From contig PGYA01000004.1 of assembly GCA_002839435.1 (NCBI GenBank), positions 1 to 64,000 on the forward strand: DNA of 64,000 bases. Direction: 5' to 3'. The translations under genes were made by a program, and so were the position numbers. The notes under the pieces are model-generated. The model made no database searches, was not told the origin of the DNA, and was given only the letters and a program-made list of their open reading frames with translations. Source of the stretch: Candidatus Riflebacteria bacterium HGW-Riflebacteria-2. Its GTDB lineage: Bacteria > Muiribacteriota > Ozemobacteria > Ozemobacterales > Ozemobacteraceae. Of the stretch, positions 24,644 through 33,505 are shown one piece after another; the first letter of the stretch is position 1, and each line of letters begins with the position of its first letter.

Positions 24644-26017
24644 ATGAAAAAATTGCTGACATGCTGCCTGATGCTGCTTGCTTCAACCTGCTTTGCCGTT
24701 ATTCCGAACCCGCACATTTATGAATGGGGAAAGTTTACGGTACCCGAAAATTACAGCTACGCTTCGAGCCAGAAGCTCCAGATCTACTGGGAAAAACTCA
24801 AGTCAACCTCATCGTCACCTGAGGCTATCGTTATGATAAATGGCGGTCCTGGCATGTCGCATGACGGATTTCACCGCGAAACTGGCGCCGGTAACTATGG
24901 CAAAGACTGGTTCTACGCATTGCGAACCGATTATGACATTTATTATTTCGATCAGCGCGGTACTGGTGAATCATCGCCACTCAGTTACGATATACTTGAA
25001 CGCCGCAATATCAGACTCTATGGCACCGAAAACATCTGCCGCGATATCGAAGAATTGCGTAAGAATGTGATAAAAAAAGACAAAATAGCGGTTCTGGGCG
25101 AATCTTACGGTGGCATGGTCGCGCTGACCTATGCTATCATGTACCCTGACCGGGTCGCGAAACTGGTTATTCATGACTCTTCACCCAGTAACGCATATTT
25201 TACCCACATGCACAAAAACTTCTCTGAGATGCTGCTAGTGCTCGATGAGGTGTTGCCGGGTGTCAGTCAGAATATGATCACCAGCGTGCAGAAGTTCGAT
25301 AAAGACGAAGTCAGCAATGCCTACAACATCAAGATTACCAGCCGCGATTTTTTGTCACTGGTTATTAATTATACCTATTCTCTAAGGGGTCAGATAATAA
25401 TCGCTTATATGGCGCAGGATATCGCTTCCACCGGCCGCTCCGATATTCTCGACGCTTTGCTCGGATCCATTGTCGGGCGGGAAGACAGTCCAGCCTTCAT
25501 GGCGCTACCGCCTGCTATTTTGCTGGTGCAGGCTCATGAAATGCTCGACGAAAAGGTCGTGGCCGGAGTCGCTGCCGGCAATGATTATCAGCCCTGGAAT
25601 TACGAATGGCTCAAAAGCAACGTGCATCAGACTCGACGTGACTTCAGGGATTATATGCGCCTGTCTGAGTTTAAAGGTTTTAATGTTATTTCACAGCTGG
25701 CAAAAATAACGGCGCCAACCCTGGTTCTGGTCGGCAAGACAGATTTTATCTGCCCGCCTTCTTATGCGCAGACTATCAAGACAGGCATCGGCAGTCACTG
25801 CCGTCTGCTGACTATTGAAAATGCTGCTCACAGCGGTTTTATCGAGCAGAATGAATATGTCGTCGGCAAGATCCGTAATTTTCTGATCGGTCACTGGCCT
25901 GGTTACGATTATCGCGAAAAGAACATTGCTGATTTCACCAGCAGAAATGTAACTGCTGAAGAGATTCAGCAGTTATGGCTGGAAGGTGCGCGTCGTCTTG
26001 CTGTTGGCGGGTTTTAG
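24644..26017 (+). CDS. Exported alpha/beta hydrolase, prolyl aminopeptidase (S33) type
   Basis: The 457-aa protein has a signal peptide (MKKLLTCCLMLLASTCFA). An S33 peptidase fold follows: NGGPGMSH (oxyanion loop), YFDQRGTGESSP, the nucleophile elbow GESYGGM, a helical cap, then the acid in GKTDFICPPS and the His in NAAHSGFIE. Members cleave N-terminal proline or other residues from short peptides; export suggests peptide scavenging in the periplasm. An in-frame GTG two codons earlier is possible, but GAAGG fits the ATG at 24644. The last four bases overlap the end of the convergent dcd gene. Confidence 0.88.
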   Translation: MKKLLTCCLMLLASTCFAVIPNPHIYEWGKFTVPENYSYASSQKLQIYWEKLKSTSSSPEAIVMINGGPGMSHDGFHRETGAGNYGKDWFYALRTDYDIYYFDQRGTGESSPLSYDILERRNIRLYGTENICRDIEELRKNVIKKDKIAVLGESYGGMVALTYAIMYPDRVAKLVIHDSSPSNAYFTHMHKNFSEMLLVLDEVLPGVSQNMITSVQKFDKDEVSNAYNIKITSRDFLSLVINYTYSLRGQIIIAYMAQDIASTGRSDILDALLGSIVGREDSPAFMALPPAILLVQAHEMLDEKVVAGVAAGNDYQPWNYEWLKSNVHQTRRDFRDYMRLSEFKGFNVISQLAKITAPTLVLVGKTDFICPPSYAQTIKTGIGSHCRLLTIENAAHSGFIEQNEYVVGKIRNFLIGHWPGYDYREKNIADFTSRNVTAEEIQQLWLEGARRLAVGGF

Positions 26018-26547
26018 CCGAGCCAGAAGTTCTCAGGTGTCTGGCCGGCGAATACGCCATGATACTGCCCGGGGCTTTCACAGCGCTGGAAGATGAACTG
26101 GCAGATTGGCGTGCCGGGAATCAGCTTGAGCGGTATCGGGCCAAAGTTCGATATTTCAAGAACCTGGTGATTGCAGATGCCAGGTTGCATGAATGAAGCC
26201 GAAATATGTACCAGAAGGCCAACGCGGGCGAATCGGCTGCGCCCTTCCAGCCATCCTGAAAGACCGTTGCCGAGGGTCACTTTTTCGCTGGTGATGCCAA
26301 GCACTGTCTGACCAGGTTTTACCGTCAGGGTGTCGCCGTTATGCACCAGAAGGCCTTTGGTGGCAGCCTTGAAATCCATGTCGTCGGTCATGCACAGGTC
26401 GTTGGGCAGGTGCACAAACACGCGGAATGCGTTTGAAAGATGCAGATCTATGCTGGCGGGGCCGAGCATTTTTTCGTCAAAAGGTTCAACCTTGATGTTG
26501 CCCTTTTTCATTTCTGCAACAATGGCTTCTTTGCCGAGAATGGTCAT
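26014..26547 (-). CDS. dcd: dCTP deaminase
   Basis: Dcd deaminates dCTP to dUTP for thymidylate synthesis. The 177-aa trimer-type protein carries the family motifs: GPASIDLHLSNAFRVF near the N-terminus, EGRSRFARVGLLVHISA with the catalytic Glu region and the Arg that contacts phosphates, and LEISNFGPIPLKLIPGTPI. Whether it is monofunctional or also hydrolyses dUTP cannot be settled by eye. GGAGG precedes the ATG. It appears to be the last gene of the long operon that begins at 35104. Confidence 0.95.
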   Translation of the reverse strand: MTILGKEAIVAEMKKGNIKVEPFDEKMLGPASIDLHLSNAFRVFVHLPNDLCMTDDMDFKAATKGLLVHNGDTLTVKPGQTVLGITSEKVTLGNGLSGWLEGRSRFARVGLLVHISASFMQPGICNHQVLEISNFGPIPLKLIPGTPICQFIFQRCESPGQYHGVFAGQTPENFWLG

Positions 26548-26591
26548 CCGTTCCTCCGGGGGTTACAAATTGGACGCTAATTATACAGCGC

Positions 26592-28340
26592 TTATTTCTT
26601 TTTGCCAAGAAATGCTGCAGCGAGTTTGGCTGCTATTTCGCCGCCTGGAATCACCAGACCGAGAGCGTCGGCGCCAATGTCGAACAGATTGGCTTCGTTA
26701 AGGCTTTCAAAACTGCCGGTAGTGGTGCGGTGTCCTTCGGAAAGGCGACCGCTGACTCCGTCTATTTCAAAGCTGACTTTCTGATCATGCCCGACCCATT
26801 CGAATTCGAATGCATAAACCGGTCTGAAATGCAGGTTTAATCGTGAAATATCAAGGCCCTGAGCGATAATTTCGCTGGCTTTGATTGGCTTCATGAATTC
26901 AAAAATAATATCTCTGATCAGTATTGAAGCACGTATTGCCGGTGGTACAAGTTTGAAGCCGTCCTTTTCAGGGGTTTCCATTTTTAGCGGCGATACTGTG
27001 CCTTTCTTGATAATTTCGCTGTAATCAGAGTGCTTGCCAGTTGTCGCATCGATAAATCTTTTTATTGGCTGTCTGGTCTGGCAGCGCTCTTCGACCGTCA
27101 GATCGACGCGCTTTTTTACAGGCTTGATCAGCTGGTCGCCGATTTTAATCTCGCAGACCTGTTCTTCGAGATCGAGAGACAGCGGCCGCGACCTTATATA
27201 GTCAAGGCTTGCTTCGCATTCTATCAGCCAGAAAGGCTGCAATTGCTGTTCGCAGAATATAAGTCGTATTTCTTCAGGTTTCGGTCGATAAATCAGCCGT
27301 GAGAAGAAGCTGATACCACTTTTTTTGTTATCTTCAGCAATCTGTTTGGCCTGTTCGGCGTTTATCAGGGGTAGATAGGCGTAAATTCCGGTCTCGCCGG
27401 TAGTCAGGCGGCAGGTGCCCTGTTCTGCATCTTCTCGGCCGTTAACCGGGAAAAATCTGGTATTGCATTGTTCGCGCAGCAGTTCAATTATAGAACCGGC
27501 AACTTTGGCCCGCAATTCGGCATGTGCGTTGAATACTTCATGGTCGAACAACCCCATGATTCGCTTGAGCGCCAGGCTTGCTACGGTTTTTGCCGCTTCG
27601 TCGCGCACTTTGCGGTTGCGCAAAAGCGGCAGTGCCAGGTCGAGAAATTCGCGGTCAGGCAGATGCCTGATCGCATAGCAGGCGGCTTTAACCGATTCGA
27701 TCTGATCGGGGCGGTTAAGCATGTCGGCCAGTGCTTTGCGCGCCGTTTCCGGATTTACCCGGGCAATCGCTTCGGCGGCCACCGAGCGCACCCTTGGCGA
27801 AGCATGGCTGAGCATCCGTGAAAACAACGACACGCTGTCGGGATCATTGAGTGCTTCAATGCCTTCAATAGTATTGCTGACAATGCGGTCATCGCCATAG
27901 GCCAGAAAGGATTTTAGCAGTGACAGCTGTTCGGGGTCGGGATAAAACTTCGGCAGATTCTTGACCAGCCAGGAAATGTGATTGGGCTCGAAGCATCTTT
28001 CGAGATAGTCTTCCAACGACAGCTTTAACTCTTTCGTCTGTAGTTTTACGCACCATTCGAGGTCGCGCAGGGAGACCTGGCTTTCATTGCCCTTCTGCAG
28101 CTTTTTGAGAAGGAGCTGTTTCAGCGCTTTCTGCTCGCGTCGGCCGACAGCCTGCGAAATAATTGACGAGGCAACGTCTGACACGTGCTTCTGCCCGTGT
28201 TCCGCCAGATAAATCAGCCGATCCATGGCCTCGTCGGTCAGCAGATGGTCGTCACAGGCAGCAAAATACGCCAGACCGGCAAGTTGGCGGTCGGTATCGG
28301 CTGAGTCGAGGCAGATCAGGTTTACGCTGTAGTCATCCAT
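26592..28340 (-). CDS. HEAT-repeat protein, unknown function
   Basis: The 582-aa protein has five or six HEAT-like repeats in residues about 15-260 (for example LLKSFLAYGDDRIVSNTIEG, RMLSHASPRVRSVAAEAIAR, LPLLRNRKVRDEAAKTVASL). The remaining 320 residues are unrecognised, with several beta strands and a hydrophobic glycine/alanine-rich end (GADALGLVIPGGEIAAKLAA). No signal peptide or catalytic motif is visible. It lies 15 bases after the acidic TerB-like gene and 44 before dcd, so it is in the same operon. A scaffold or adaptor role with the TerB-like protein is an inference from position. Confidence 0.7.
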   Translation of the reverse strand: MDDYSVNLICLDSADTDRQLAGLAYFAACDDHLLTDEAMDRLIYLAEHGQKHVSDVASSIISQAVGRREQKALKQLLLKKLQKGNESQVSLRDLEWCVKLQTKELKLSLEDYLERCFEPNHISWLVKNLPKFYPDPEQLSLLKSFLAYGDDRIVSNTIEGIEALNDPDSVSLFSRMLSHASPRVRSVAAEAIARVNPETARKALADMLNRPDQIESVKAACYAIRHLPDREFLDLALPLLRNRKVRDEAAKTVASLALKRIMGLFDHEVFNAHAELRAKVAGSIIELLREQCNTRFFPVNGREDAEQGTCRLTTGETGIYAYLPLINAEQAKQIAEDNKKSGISFFSRLIYRPKPEEIRLIFCEQQLQPFWLIECEASLDYIRSRPLSLDLEEQVCEIKIGDQLIKPVKKRVDLTVEERCQTRQPIKRFIDATTGKHSDYSEIIKKGTVSPLKMETPEKDGFKLVPPAIRASILIRDIIFEFMKPIKASEIIAQGLDISRLNLHFRPVYAFEFEWVGHDQKVSFEIDGVSGRLSEGHRTTTGSFESLNEANLFDIGADALGLVIPGGEIAAKLAAAFLGKKK

Positions 28341-28355
28341 TCTGGCGTGTGCTTC

Positions 28356-29066
28356 TTAAAACTTAACTGTTACTCCGAGTCGGGCGGCCATTTCTTTAAT
28401 GTTTTCAATTTGATCCGGGTCGGGCTCGCCATCTTCGCTGAATTTGCAGGTTATCGAGTAATAATCCTCAATAATCTTCTGGTGAAGATCTTTTACATTT
28501 TTCTCGTCGAGTTCCAATTCTTTGCGAATCCTGGCAAGAGTTTCGTGCTCTTCGTCGGTGATAACCTCGTCTTCGACTACGTTGTCAAGCAGAGTCCAGT
28601 AGACGAGGTTGCGTGCATCGATGATTTCTTCGCCGGTTGCTTCGATACAGCCGGCCAATGCCTGAAAAACAGTTCTTTCGTCGTCGTCGATATGAAAATC
28701 ATCGCGCGTGATCATAAAATAAACTTCAGCGAGAAAGCGCGTGATGAAGCAATAGTCTTCTCCCCACTCGGAAAGATCCCAGAGGGCGTCATCTTCGACA
28801 ATTGCTACCCAGCATTCACTGGCATTCTTCTTGATATAAATGGTTCGATCATCAATGCGGCAGAATGGTGCAAAATCCTCGGCAGCAAGTTCCCCGGGCT
28901 GCAGTTCGTCGCCAAGGCCGGCTGTCAATTTGCGCTCAGACGCCTTCGAGCCGCCTACCCCTCCGATCATGTTACCCCAGAACCCTTTTTTTTCAGAGGC
29001 TTTTCGGCCCTTTTCAACATATTTCTGCGCATAGTCGCTTAATAGCATGACTCGTGATTCCAGCAT
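28356..29066 (-). CDS. Acidic TerB-like helical protein
   Basis: The 236-aa cytoplasmic protein has a basic, glycine-rich N-terminus (EKGRKASEKKGFWGNMIGGVGG) followed by a strongly acidic helical domain. DDFHIDDDERTVFQALAGCI and EDEVITDEEHETLARIRKEL are two Asp/Glu-rich helix pairs similar to the metal-binding TerB fold. The match is a pattern judgement and has not been verified by a domain search. AGGAG precedes the ATG at 29066. In other bacteria TerB-like proteins occur in stress or surface-associated complexes; here the neighbours are YibE/F and a HEAT protein. Unrelated acidic helical proteins remain possible. Confidence 0.6.
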   Translation of the reverse strand: MLESRVMLLSDYAQKYVEKGRKASEKKGFWGNMIGGVGGSKASERKLTAGLGDELQPGELAAEDFAPFCRIDDRTIYIKKNASECWVAIVEDDALWDLSEWGEDYCFITRFLAEVYFMITRDDFHIDDDERTVFQALAGCIEATGEEIIDARNLVYWTLLDNVVEDEVITDEEHETLARIRKELELDEKNVKDLHQKIIEDYYSITCKFSEDGEPDPDQIENIKEMAARLGVTVKF

Positions 29067-29114
29067 CTTATATCTCCTGCTCTGTTTCGTTCAGACTAAC
29101 ATAGTGAAAAGCAA

Positions 29115-30263
29115 TTATTCAATATTGGCTGTATCAGCCGCAATATTAACTGTCGGCTGACTTTCTCCGGCCGAATAGACGTAAGCGGCTACTGCTGCGG
29201 TTACTGGTATCGCCAGCACCATGCCGAAAAGGCCGGCTAACGAACGCACTATTTCAGCGCAGATGAATTCCATATTCATGATCTTGATCAGCGGAAAATC
29301 TTCTTTCTGCATGGCAAAGAGAAGAATCAGGGTGAGAGATGCCCCGGTATAAGCAAGAATCAAGGTGTTGACCATGCTGCCAATAATATCTCTGCCGATG
29401 TTCATGCCGCTTGCAAAAAGCTTGCGCCGGTCATAGCCGGGATTTGCCTGTGTGATTTCGAGCAGGGAAGAGGCTATCGAAATCGAAACATCCATAACTG
29501 CGCCGAGAGCCCCGATTATGATGCCGCTGACCAGGAGACCGCGCAGGTCAATTTCGGCGTTGAGCAGTTGCAGATAAGTACTTTCATGGCCGGTATATCC
29601 GGTCAGTCTGAGCATGATTGCCGCCAGCCAGCCAAACAGGCCGGCCAGCACGACGCCACTGAAGGTGCCGATTATGGCGACCAGGCCTTTTTTTGTTCTG
29701 CCGGCAATAATTAAAAGATTGACAATTGCTATGACCAGTGCCGAGAGAATAGTCAGGGGAACCGGCGCCCAGCCGCTGAGAAGTAGCTTGGCCAAGACGC
29801 CAAAAATGACGATGAGCGTAAAAAACAGGGCAAGCATGGCTTTTACCCCGTTTTTGCCGGCGACACCAGCTATCAGCAGAAGCAGCAGTGACGAGAGGAA
29901 CATAAGTCGGCCGGCTTTGTAATGTTCGTCTATGCCGGTTATCAGTTGCCCTTCCTGTTCTTCTGCTACTGCCAGAACCGTTTGCCCGACTTCGAGGTCG
30001 AGGTTATATATTGATCCTGGTGACTCAAAATGCTCGGTGCTCATTATCTTTCCGGCATGCGGTCCGGCCGTAAATTCAATGTCTACCGCGTATACTTTTT
30101 CCTGGGTGTCCGGGTCTATATCAGGCTGCTGTATTATGTTCCTGACTACGGCAGTGGCATACATGCCGCTACTGGTGTTGCCAAATACATAAAGAAGCAT
30201 TGCAAACATCAATATGAGGCCGCCAGCAACAAAGGCCAGATTGTTCTTTTTGTTCGCGATCAT
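29115..30263 (-). CDS. YibE/F-family membrane protein
   Basis: This 382-aa integral membrane protein belongs to the YibE/F family. An N-terminal helix (residues 8-28) leads to a short exposed beta domain (about 30-115), then seven or eight further helices, with the characteristic region GALGAVMDVSISIASSLLEI and GRDIIGSMVNTLILAYTGAS. The function is not established; a transport role is generally assumed. GAGGAG precedes the ATG. It follows the nuclease gene by 13 bases and is in the middle of the operon. Confidence 0.88.
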   Translation of the reverse strand: MIANKKNNLAFVAGGLILMFAMLLYVFGNTSSGMYATAVVRNIIQQPDIDPDTQEKVYAVDIEFTAGPHAGKIMSTEHFESPGSIYNLDLEVGQTVLAVAEEQEGQLITGIDEHYKAGRLMFLSSLLLLLIAGVAGKNGVKAMLALFFTLIVIFGVLAKLLLSGWAPVPLTILSALVIAIVNLLIIAGRTKKGLVAIIGTFSGVVLAGLFGWLAAIMLRLTGYTGHESTYLQLLNAEIDLRGLLVSGIIIGALGAVMDVSISIASSLLEITQANPGYDRRKLFASGMNIGRDIIGSMVNTLILAYTGASLTLILLFAMQKEDFPLIKIMNMEFICAEIVRSLAGLFGMVLAIPVTAAVAAYVYSAGESQPTVNIAADTANIE

Positions 30264-30276
30264 TAAAACTCCTCAG

Positions 30277-31176
30277 CTACCAGAGACTTGCTGCGGTTGA
30301 AGATTCCAGCCTGGATTCTGCTTCGTCTGATAGAGGCCAGAAAAAGTCCAGCCCGGTTAATTTTTCTATCTCATCGATACTGGTAAGAAAATGCTCTATC
30401 GGTTCTTTGCCGGTAACAGTCTGTGGAATAAGAAAGGCTATCGCTTTGATGCCTTCTTGTTCTTCATCGATGACAATCTTGAAAAAAGCATCAGGCACTT
30501 CAATATTGTTGCCAATTGTTTTGATATGCTCATCAAAGACTGGCCCGGCAATTACCCAGATGCTGCCGCGGTTGTTGGCGCTGTCTTCTTCGAACTTTTC
30601 GAGGCGCTGCCAGACGCGACGGTTCAGTTCCGGTGTCTGCGGCACTATATTGCTCATCTTGAAGGTTTCAAGCTGGGCATCTCTGCCGAATCTCGTTGCA
30701 ATAGCTGAATTGGGGGCAAGATGCCCGCGGTCATAGCCACTCTTGGCGTATTCTTTGGGGTCCACCCGCGACAGGGTCCGGTGATCGACACTGAAGGACT
30801 TTGGCCGACTCAATCGGTGTTCAAAATCTTTGGCGTCAAGTCGATAGGCAACCCACAACGGATTTCGCCTCTCATCGCAATAACCGGCATAAAAGCCGAT
30901 GTTTTTAAGCAGTGTCAGTTTCGTCTGACTGGCGGTGGCAGGCTGGCCGCCGTAGACAATATTTGCCTGTCGGCGGGTTTCTTCAACCAGAGCCGCTTCA
31001 ACCGGTATAAAGGTTGGAGCAATCACTACCGGCGGTTTGGTGGTTTTGCTCTGGTGCCAGTAGTAGACCGCGATACCGATAAAGGTCAGTAGCAGTATTA
31101 TCGCGATCAGATGCGCCGGCTGTAGTGCCCCGCGTTTTCGGTTGAACAGTGTTGGCATGCTTGTATGTTTCTTCAA
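30277..31176 (-). CDS. Membrane-anchored DNA/RNA non-specific endonuclease
   Basis: The 299-aa protein is a beta-beta-alpha-metal nuclease of the NucA/EndoG family. A membrane anchor (LIAIILLLTFIGIAVYYWHQ) comes first. The nuclease domain then shows YDRGHLAPNSA, with the catalytic His of DRGH, and SNIVPQTPELNRRVWQRLE, with the metal-binding Asn. The catalytic domain would face the periplasm, where it could degrade incoming or extracellular nucleic acid. The frame starts at a TTG that overlaps the VOC gene's stop; an ATG at 31158 is the main alternative. Confidence 0.88.
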   Translation of the reverse strand: MKKHTSMPTLFNRKRGALQPAHLIAIILLLTFIGIAVYYWHQSKTTKPPVVIAPTFIPVEAALVEETRRQANIVYGGQPATASQTKLTLLKNIGFYAGYCDERRNPLWVAYRLDAKDFEHRLSRPKSFSVDHRTLSRVDPKEYAKSGYDRGHLAPNSAIATRFGRDAQLETFKMSNIVPQTPELNRRVWQRLEKFEEDSANNRGSIWVIAGPVFDEHIKTIGNNIEVPDAFFKIVIDEEQEGIKAIAFLIPQTVTGKEPIEHFLTSIDEIEKLTGLDFFWPLSDEAESRLESSTAASLW

Positions 31177-31553
31177 CGCATCAGTTTTTCAGGAACGACT
31201 TCAAGCCAGTAATTGTCGGGGTCTGCTATGAAATATATGCCCATTGACGGGTTTTCGTAGCAGATGCAGCCCATTTCATGGTGCAGCGCATGTGCAGCTG
31301 CGTAGTCATCCGTAGTGAAGGCAATGTGAAACTCATTCTCACCCAGATTATATGGCTCCTTGCGGTCGCGCAGCCAGGTCAGCTCAAGGCTATGCCCGCC
31401 AGTTCCGTCTCCCAGATATACTAATATGAAACTCCCATCCTCAGCTGCTTTTCGTCGAACTTCCACCAGCCCGAGCGCCTTGTTGTAAAATTCCAGGCTT
31501 TTGTCGAGGTCGAGAATGTTTATGTTGTTATGGTTGAATCTGAAAGCTGGCAT
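31173..31553 (-). CDS. VOC-fold protein, lactoylglutathione lyase-like
   Basis: The 126-aa protein is one vicinal-oxygen-chelate domain pair: FNHNNINILDLDKSLEFYNK at the N-terminus, LELTWLRDRKEPYNLGENEF in the middle and YFIADPDNYWLEVVPEK at the end. The His, Glu, His and Glu positions that bind the metal in glyoxalase I are present. Glyoxalase I would detoxify methylglyoxal, but without a clear thiol cofactor here another VOC substrate is possible. AGGAG fits the ATG at 31553; the longer frame to 31640 overlaps the transketolase end. It sits 10 bases after the transketolase. Confidence 0.82.
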   Translation of the reverse strand: MPAFRFNHNNINILDLDKSLEFYNKALGLVEVRRKAAEDGSFILVYLGDGTGGHSLELTWLRDRKEPYNLGENEFHIAFTTDDYAAAHALHHEMGCICYENPSMGIYFIADPDNYWLEVVPEKLMR

Positions 31554-31563
31554 AAAAGGCTCC

Positions 31564-33486
31564 TTATTGATGATGGCTACAGCTGGCGACTTTCCTGACA
31601 ACCGCACAGACGGTTTCGGCATCGAGTTGATGGTGGGCAAGCATTTCTTGCAGACTCAGGGAAGATTGTGTGTAATCGCGGACGCCTATGGAAACTGGAG
31701 ATATTTTGCCGATTCCACTGATAAAGCTTCCCAGTCCGGTTTCGCGCCGGTGATCTTCGAGTACAAAGACCCGCTTGGCAGCACCCAGCAGGTCTTTGAG
31801 CTGTTTTTTTTCGTCGGAAAAATGCACAACTGCGGCCAGATCAAGCGGAATGCCTTCTTCCGCCAGTATTTCTGAGGCAGAGCAGGCAACTTCCAGCATG
31901 TGTGGTCCGCTGGTAAAAAGCAGATTCTCAGCTATAATCTCTGAACCGCTGGTAAAAATCACCGGTTCATCGGCAACGAAAGGATCAGCATAGAAATTGT
32001 CGCCTGGTGTGCGATGCAGCCTGATGTAGGCCGGACGACAGCAGCCATTTTCCCTGATCTCGTGCTTCATGAGTTCAATTACGTGACAGAGAACTTCTCT
32101 GGTGTTGTCTGCATCGATAGGCTCATATATCTCGATATTGCCTAACGACCGCATCAGGCCGATGTCATTCAACGCCTGGTGACTTTTGCCGTCGGTAAAG
32201 TAGTCTATTCCAGCATAGTGACCAGCAAAAATTACCGGCACTTTTTCTGTTATGCAGGAAAATACCTGGTCAAGACTGCGTTTAAAAAACGCTGCGTAGG
32301 TATTGACCACGGCGATACGTCCGGTAAGGGCAAGTCCGGCAGCAATTGAGCACATATCCTGCTCGCTGATGCCTATTTCGAGGTAGCGGTTGCCAAAGGC
32401 AGTCGCTATTTCTGTCAACTGGCATGACTTTTCGAGGTCGGCATCGAGCACGTATACGTCGCTGTCGTTACCTGCGAGTTCGAGTAATGCCTGAGTAAAA
32501 GCCGCCCCGGTTGAAACCCTGATGTTGTTCTCAGGGCAGACGGCCGAGTCTGTTGTCTGCGCCGCTTCGGGCAAGCGTTTATGTTCTACCCAGGCGTTGT
32601 TCAGTGCCGGCTTGTCGATCTGTTTGAGCAGTTCTTCGACGATTTCCCGATACTCAACCGCATCGGGGATCTTGCCGTGCCAGACGCCTTTTCGGCGCTG
32701 TGTGTCATTCGGCATGGCTGTTTTTGAACTGCCACTGCCCTTGATCGTGTGTGCAATGATTATGCCGGGTTCATTTCCATCTAGTAGTCTATCGATTGCC
32801 TGGTGAATTTCGCCGATGTTGTGGCCGTTTATCTCGATTACGCTCAGGCCAATGCCTTTGAATACTACAGCCCAATCGTCGGCATCCTTAATCTCGGCTG
32901 TTTGACTATCTGATTGCAGGAAATTGCGGTCGATTATCGGTATACATCCCCATGGCCTTAGTTTTTTAAGGGAGAGCAGCGCTTCAAATACCTGGCCTTC
33001 CTGCAGTTCGCCGTCGCCGATCAGAGCGAATACCGGAAAGCGTCTGCCGGCGGCCTGGTTGCTTATCGCTGTGCCGATCGCTTTTGACAGCCCCTGCCCA
33101 AGTGAACCGCTGTCGGAGTCTACGCCGGGGACTTTGCGGTCACAATGTGCCGGCAGCCCGCCAAATTGCTTGTAGGTCAGCAGTTTTGCGGATTCAAAGC
33201 AACCCAGCGCTGAAAGAACGGCATACTGCGCCATGGCGGCGTGACCCTTGGAAATATGCAGTGAAGCTCTTTGGGTAATTGTTTTTGTCGGGTCAACAAT
33301 AAAACGATGATAAATACAGGTCAGCAGTTCCATGCTTGAGAAACTGGCGCCCAGCCAGCCGTGTCGGGCACTCATCAGGCCTGCCAGGCAGTTTATACGG
33401 TAGGCATGTGCCCGTTTTTGCAGGTCGAGATCAGATTCGGTTGAAAGCTGCTTGATAAGAGACTGTTCGATGATAAATGGTTGCAT
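31564..33486 (-). CDS. Transketolase, full length
   Basis: Transketolase moves two-carbon ketol units in the pentose phosphate pathway using thiamine diphosphate. The 640-aa protein has both halves in one chain. The N-terminal part holds HISKGHAAMAQYAVL and the ThDP motif GDGELQEGQ with DRN 25 residues on. The pyrimidine-binding part holds GISEQDMCSIAAGLAL with its Glu, and a C-terminal domain follows. The loop DGKSHQALND differs from the usual GEDGPTHQP, so it is a divergent member and could accept other donors. Start at 33486: the open frame reaches 33531, into the preceding gene. No other pentose-pathway gene is nearby. Confidence 0.85.
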   Translation of the reverse strand: MQPFIIEQSLIKQLSTESDLDLQKRAHAYRINCLAGLMSARHGWLGASFSSMELLTCIYHRFIVDPTKTITQRASLHISKGHAAMAQYAVLSALGCFESAKLLTYKQFGGLPAHCDRKVPGVDSDSGSLGQGLSKAIGTAISNQAAGRRFPVFALIGDGELQEGQVFEALLSLKKLRPWGCIPIIDRNFLQSDSQTAEIKDADDWAVVFKGIGLSVIEINGHNIGEIHQAIDRLLDGNEPGIIIAHTIKGSGSSKTAMPNDTQRRKGVWHGKIPDAVEYREIVEELLKQIDKPALNNAWVEHKRLPEAAQTTDSAVCPENNIRVSTGAAFTQALLELAGNDSDVYVLDADLEKSCQLTEIATAFGNRYLEIGISEQDMCSIAAGLALTGRIAVVNTYAAFFKRSLDQVFSCITEKVPVIFAGHYAGIDYFTDGKSHQALNDIGLMRSLGNIEIYEPIDADNTREVLCHVIELMKHEIRENGCCRPAYIRLHRTPGDNFYADPFVADEPVIFTSGSEIIAENLLFTSGPHMLEVACSASEILAEEGIPLDLAAVVHFSDEKKQLKDLLGAAKRVFVLEDHRRETGLGSFISGIGKISPVSIGVRDYTQSSLSLQEMLAHHQLDAETVCAVVRKVASCSHHQ

Positions 33487-33505
33487 GTCTTCTTTGGGTG
33501 GCCGG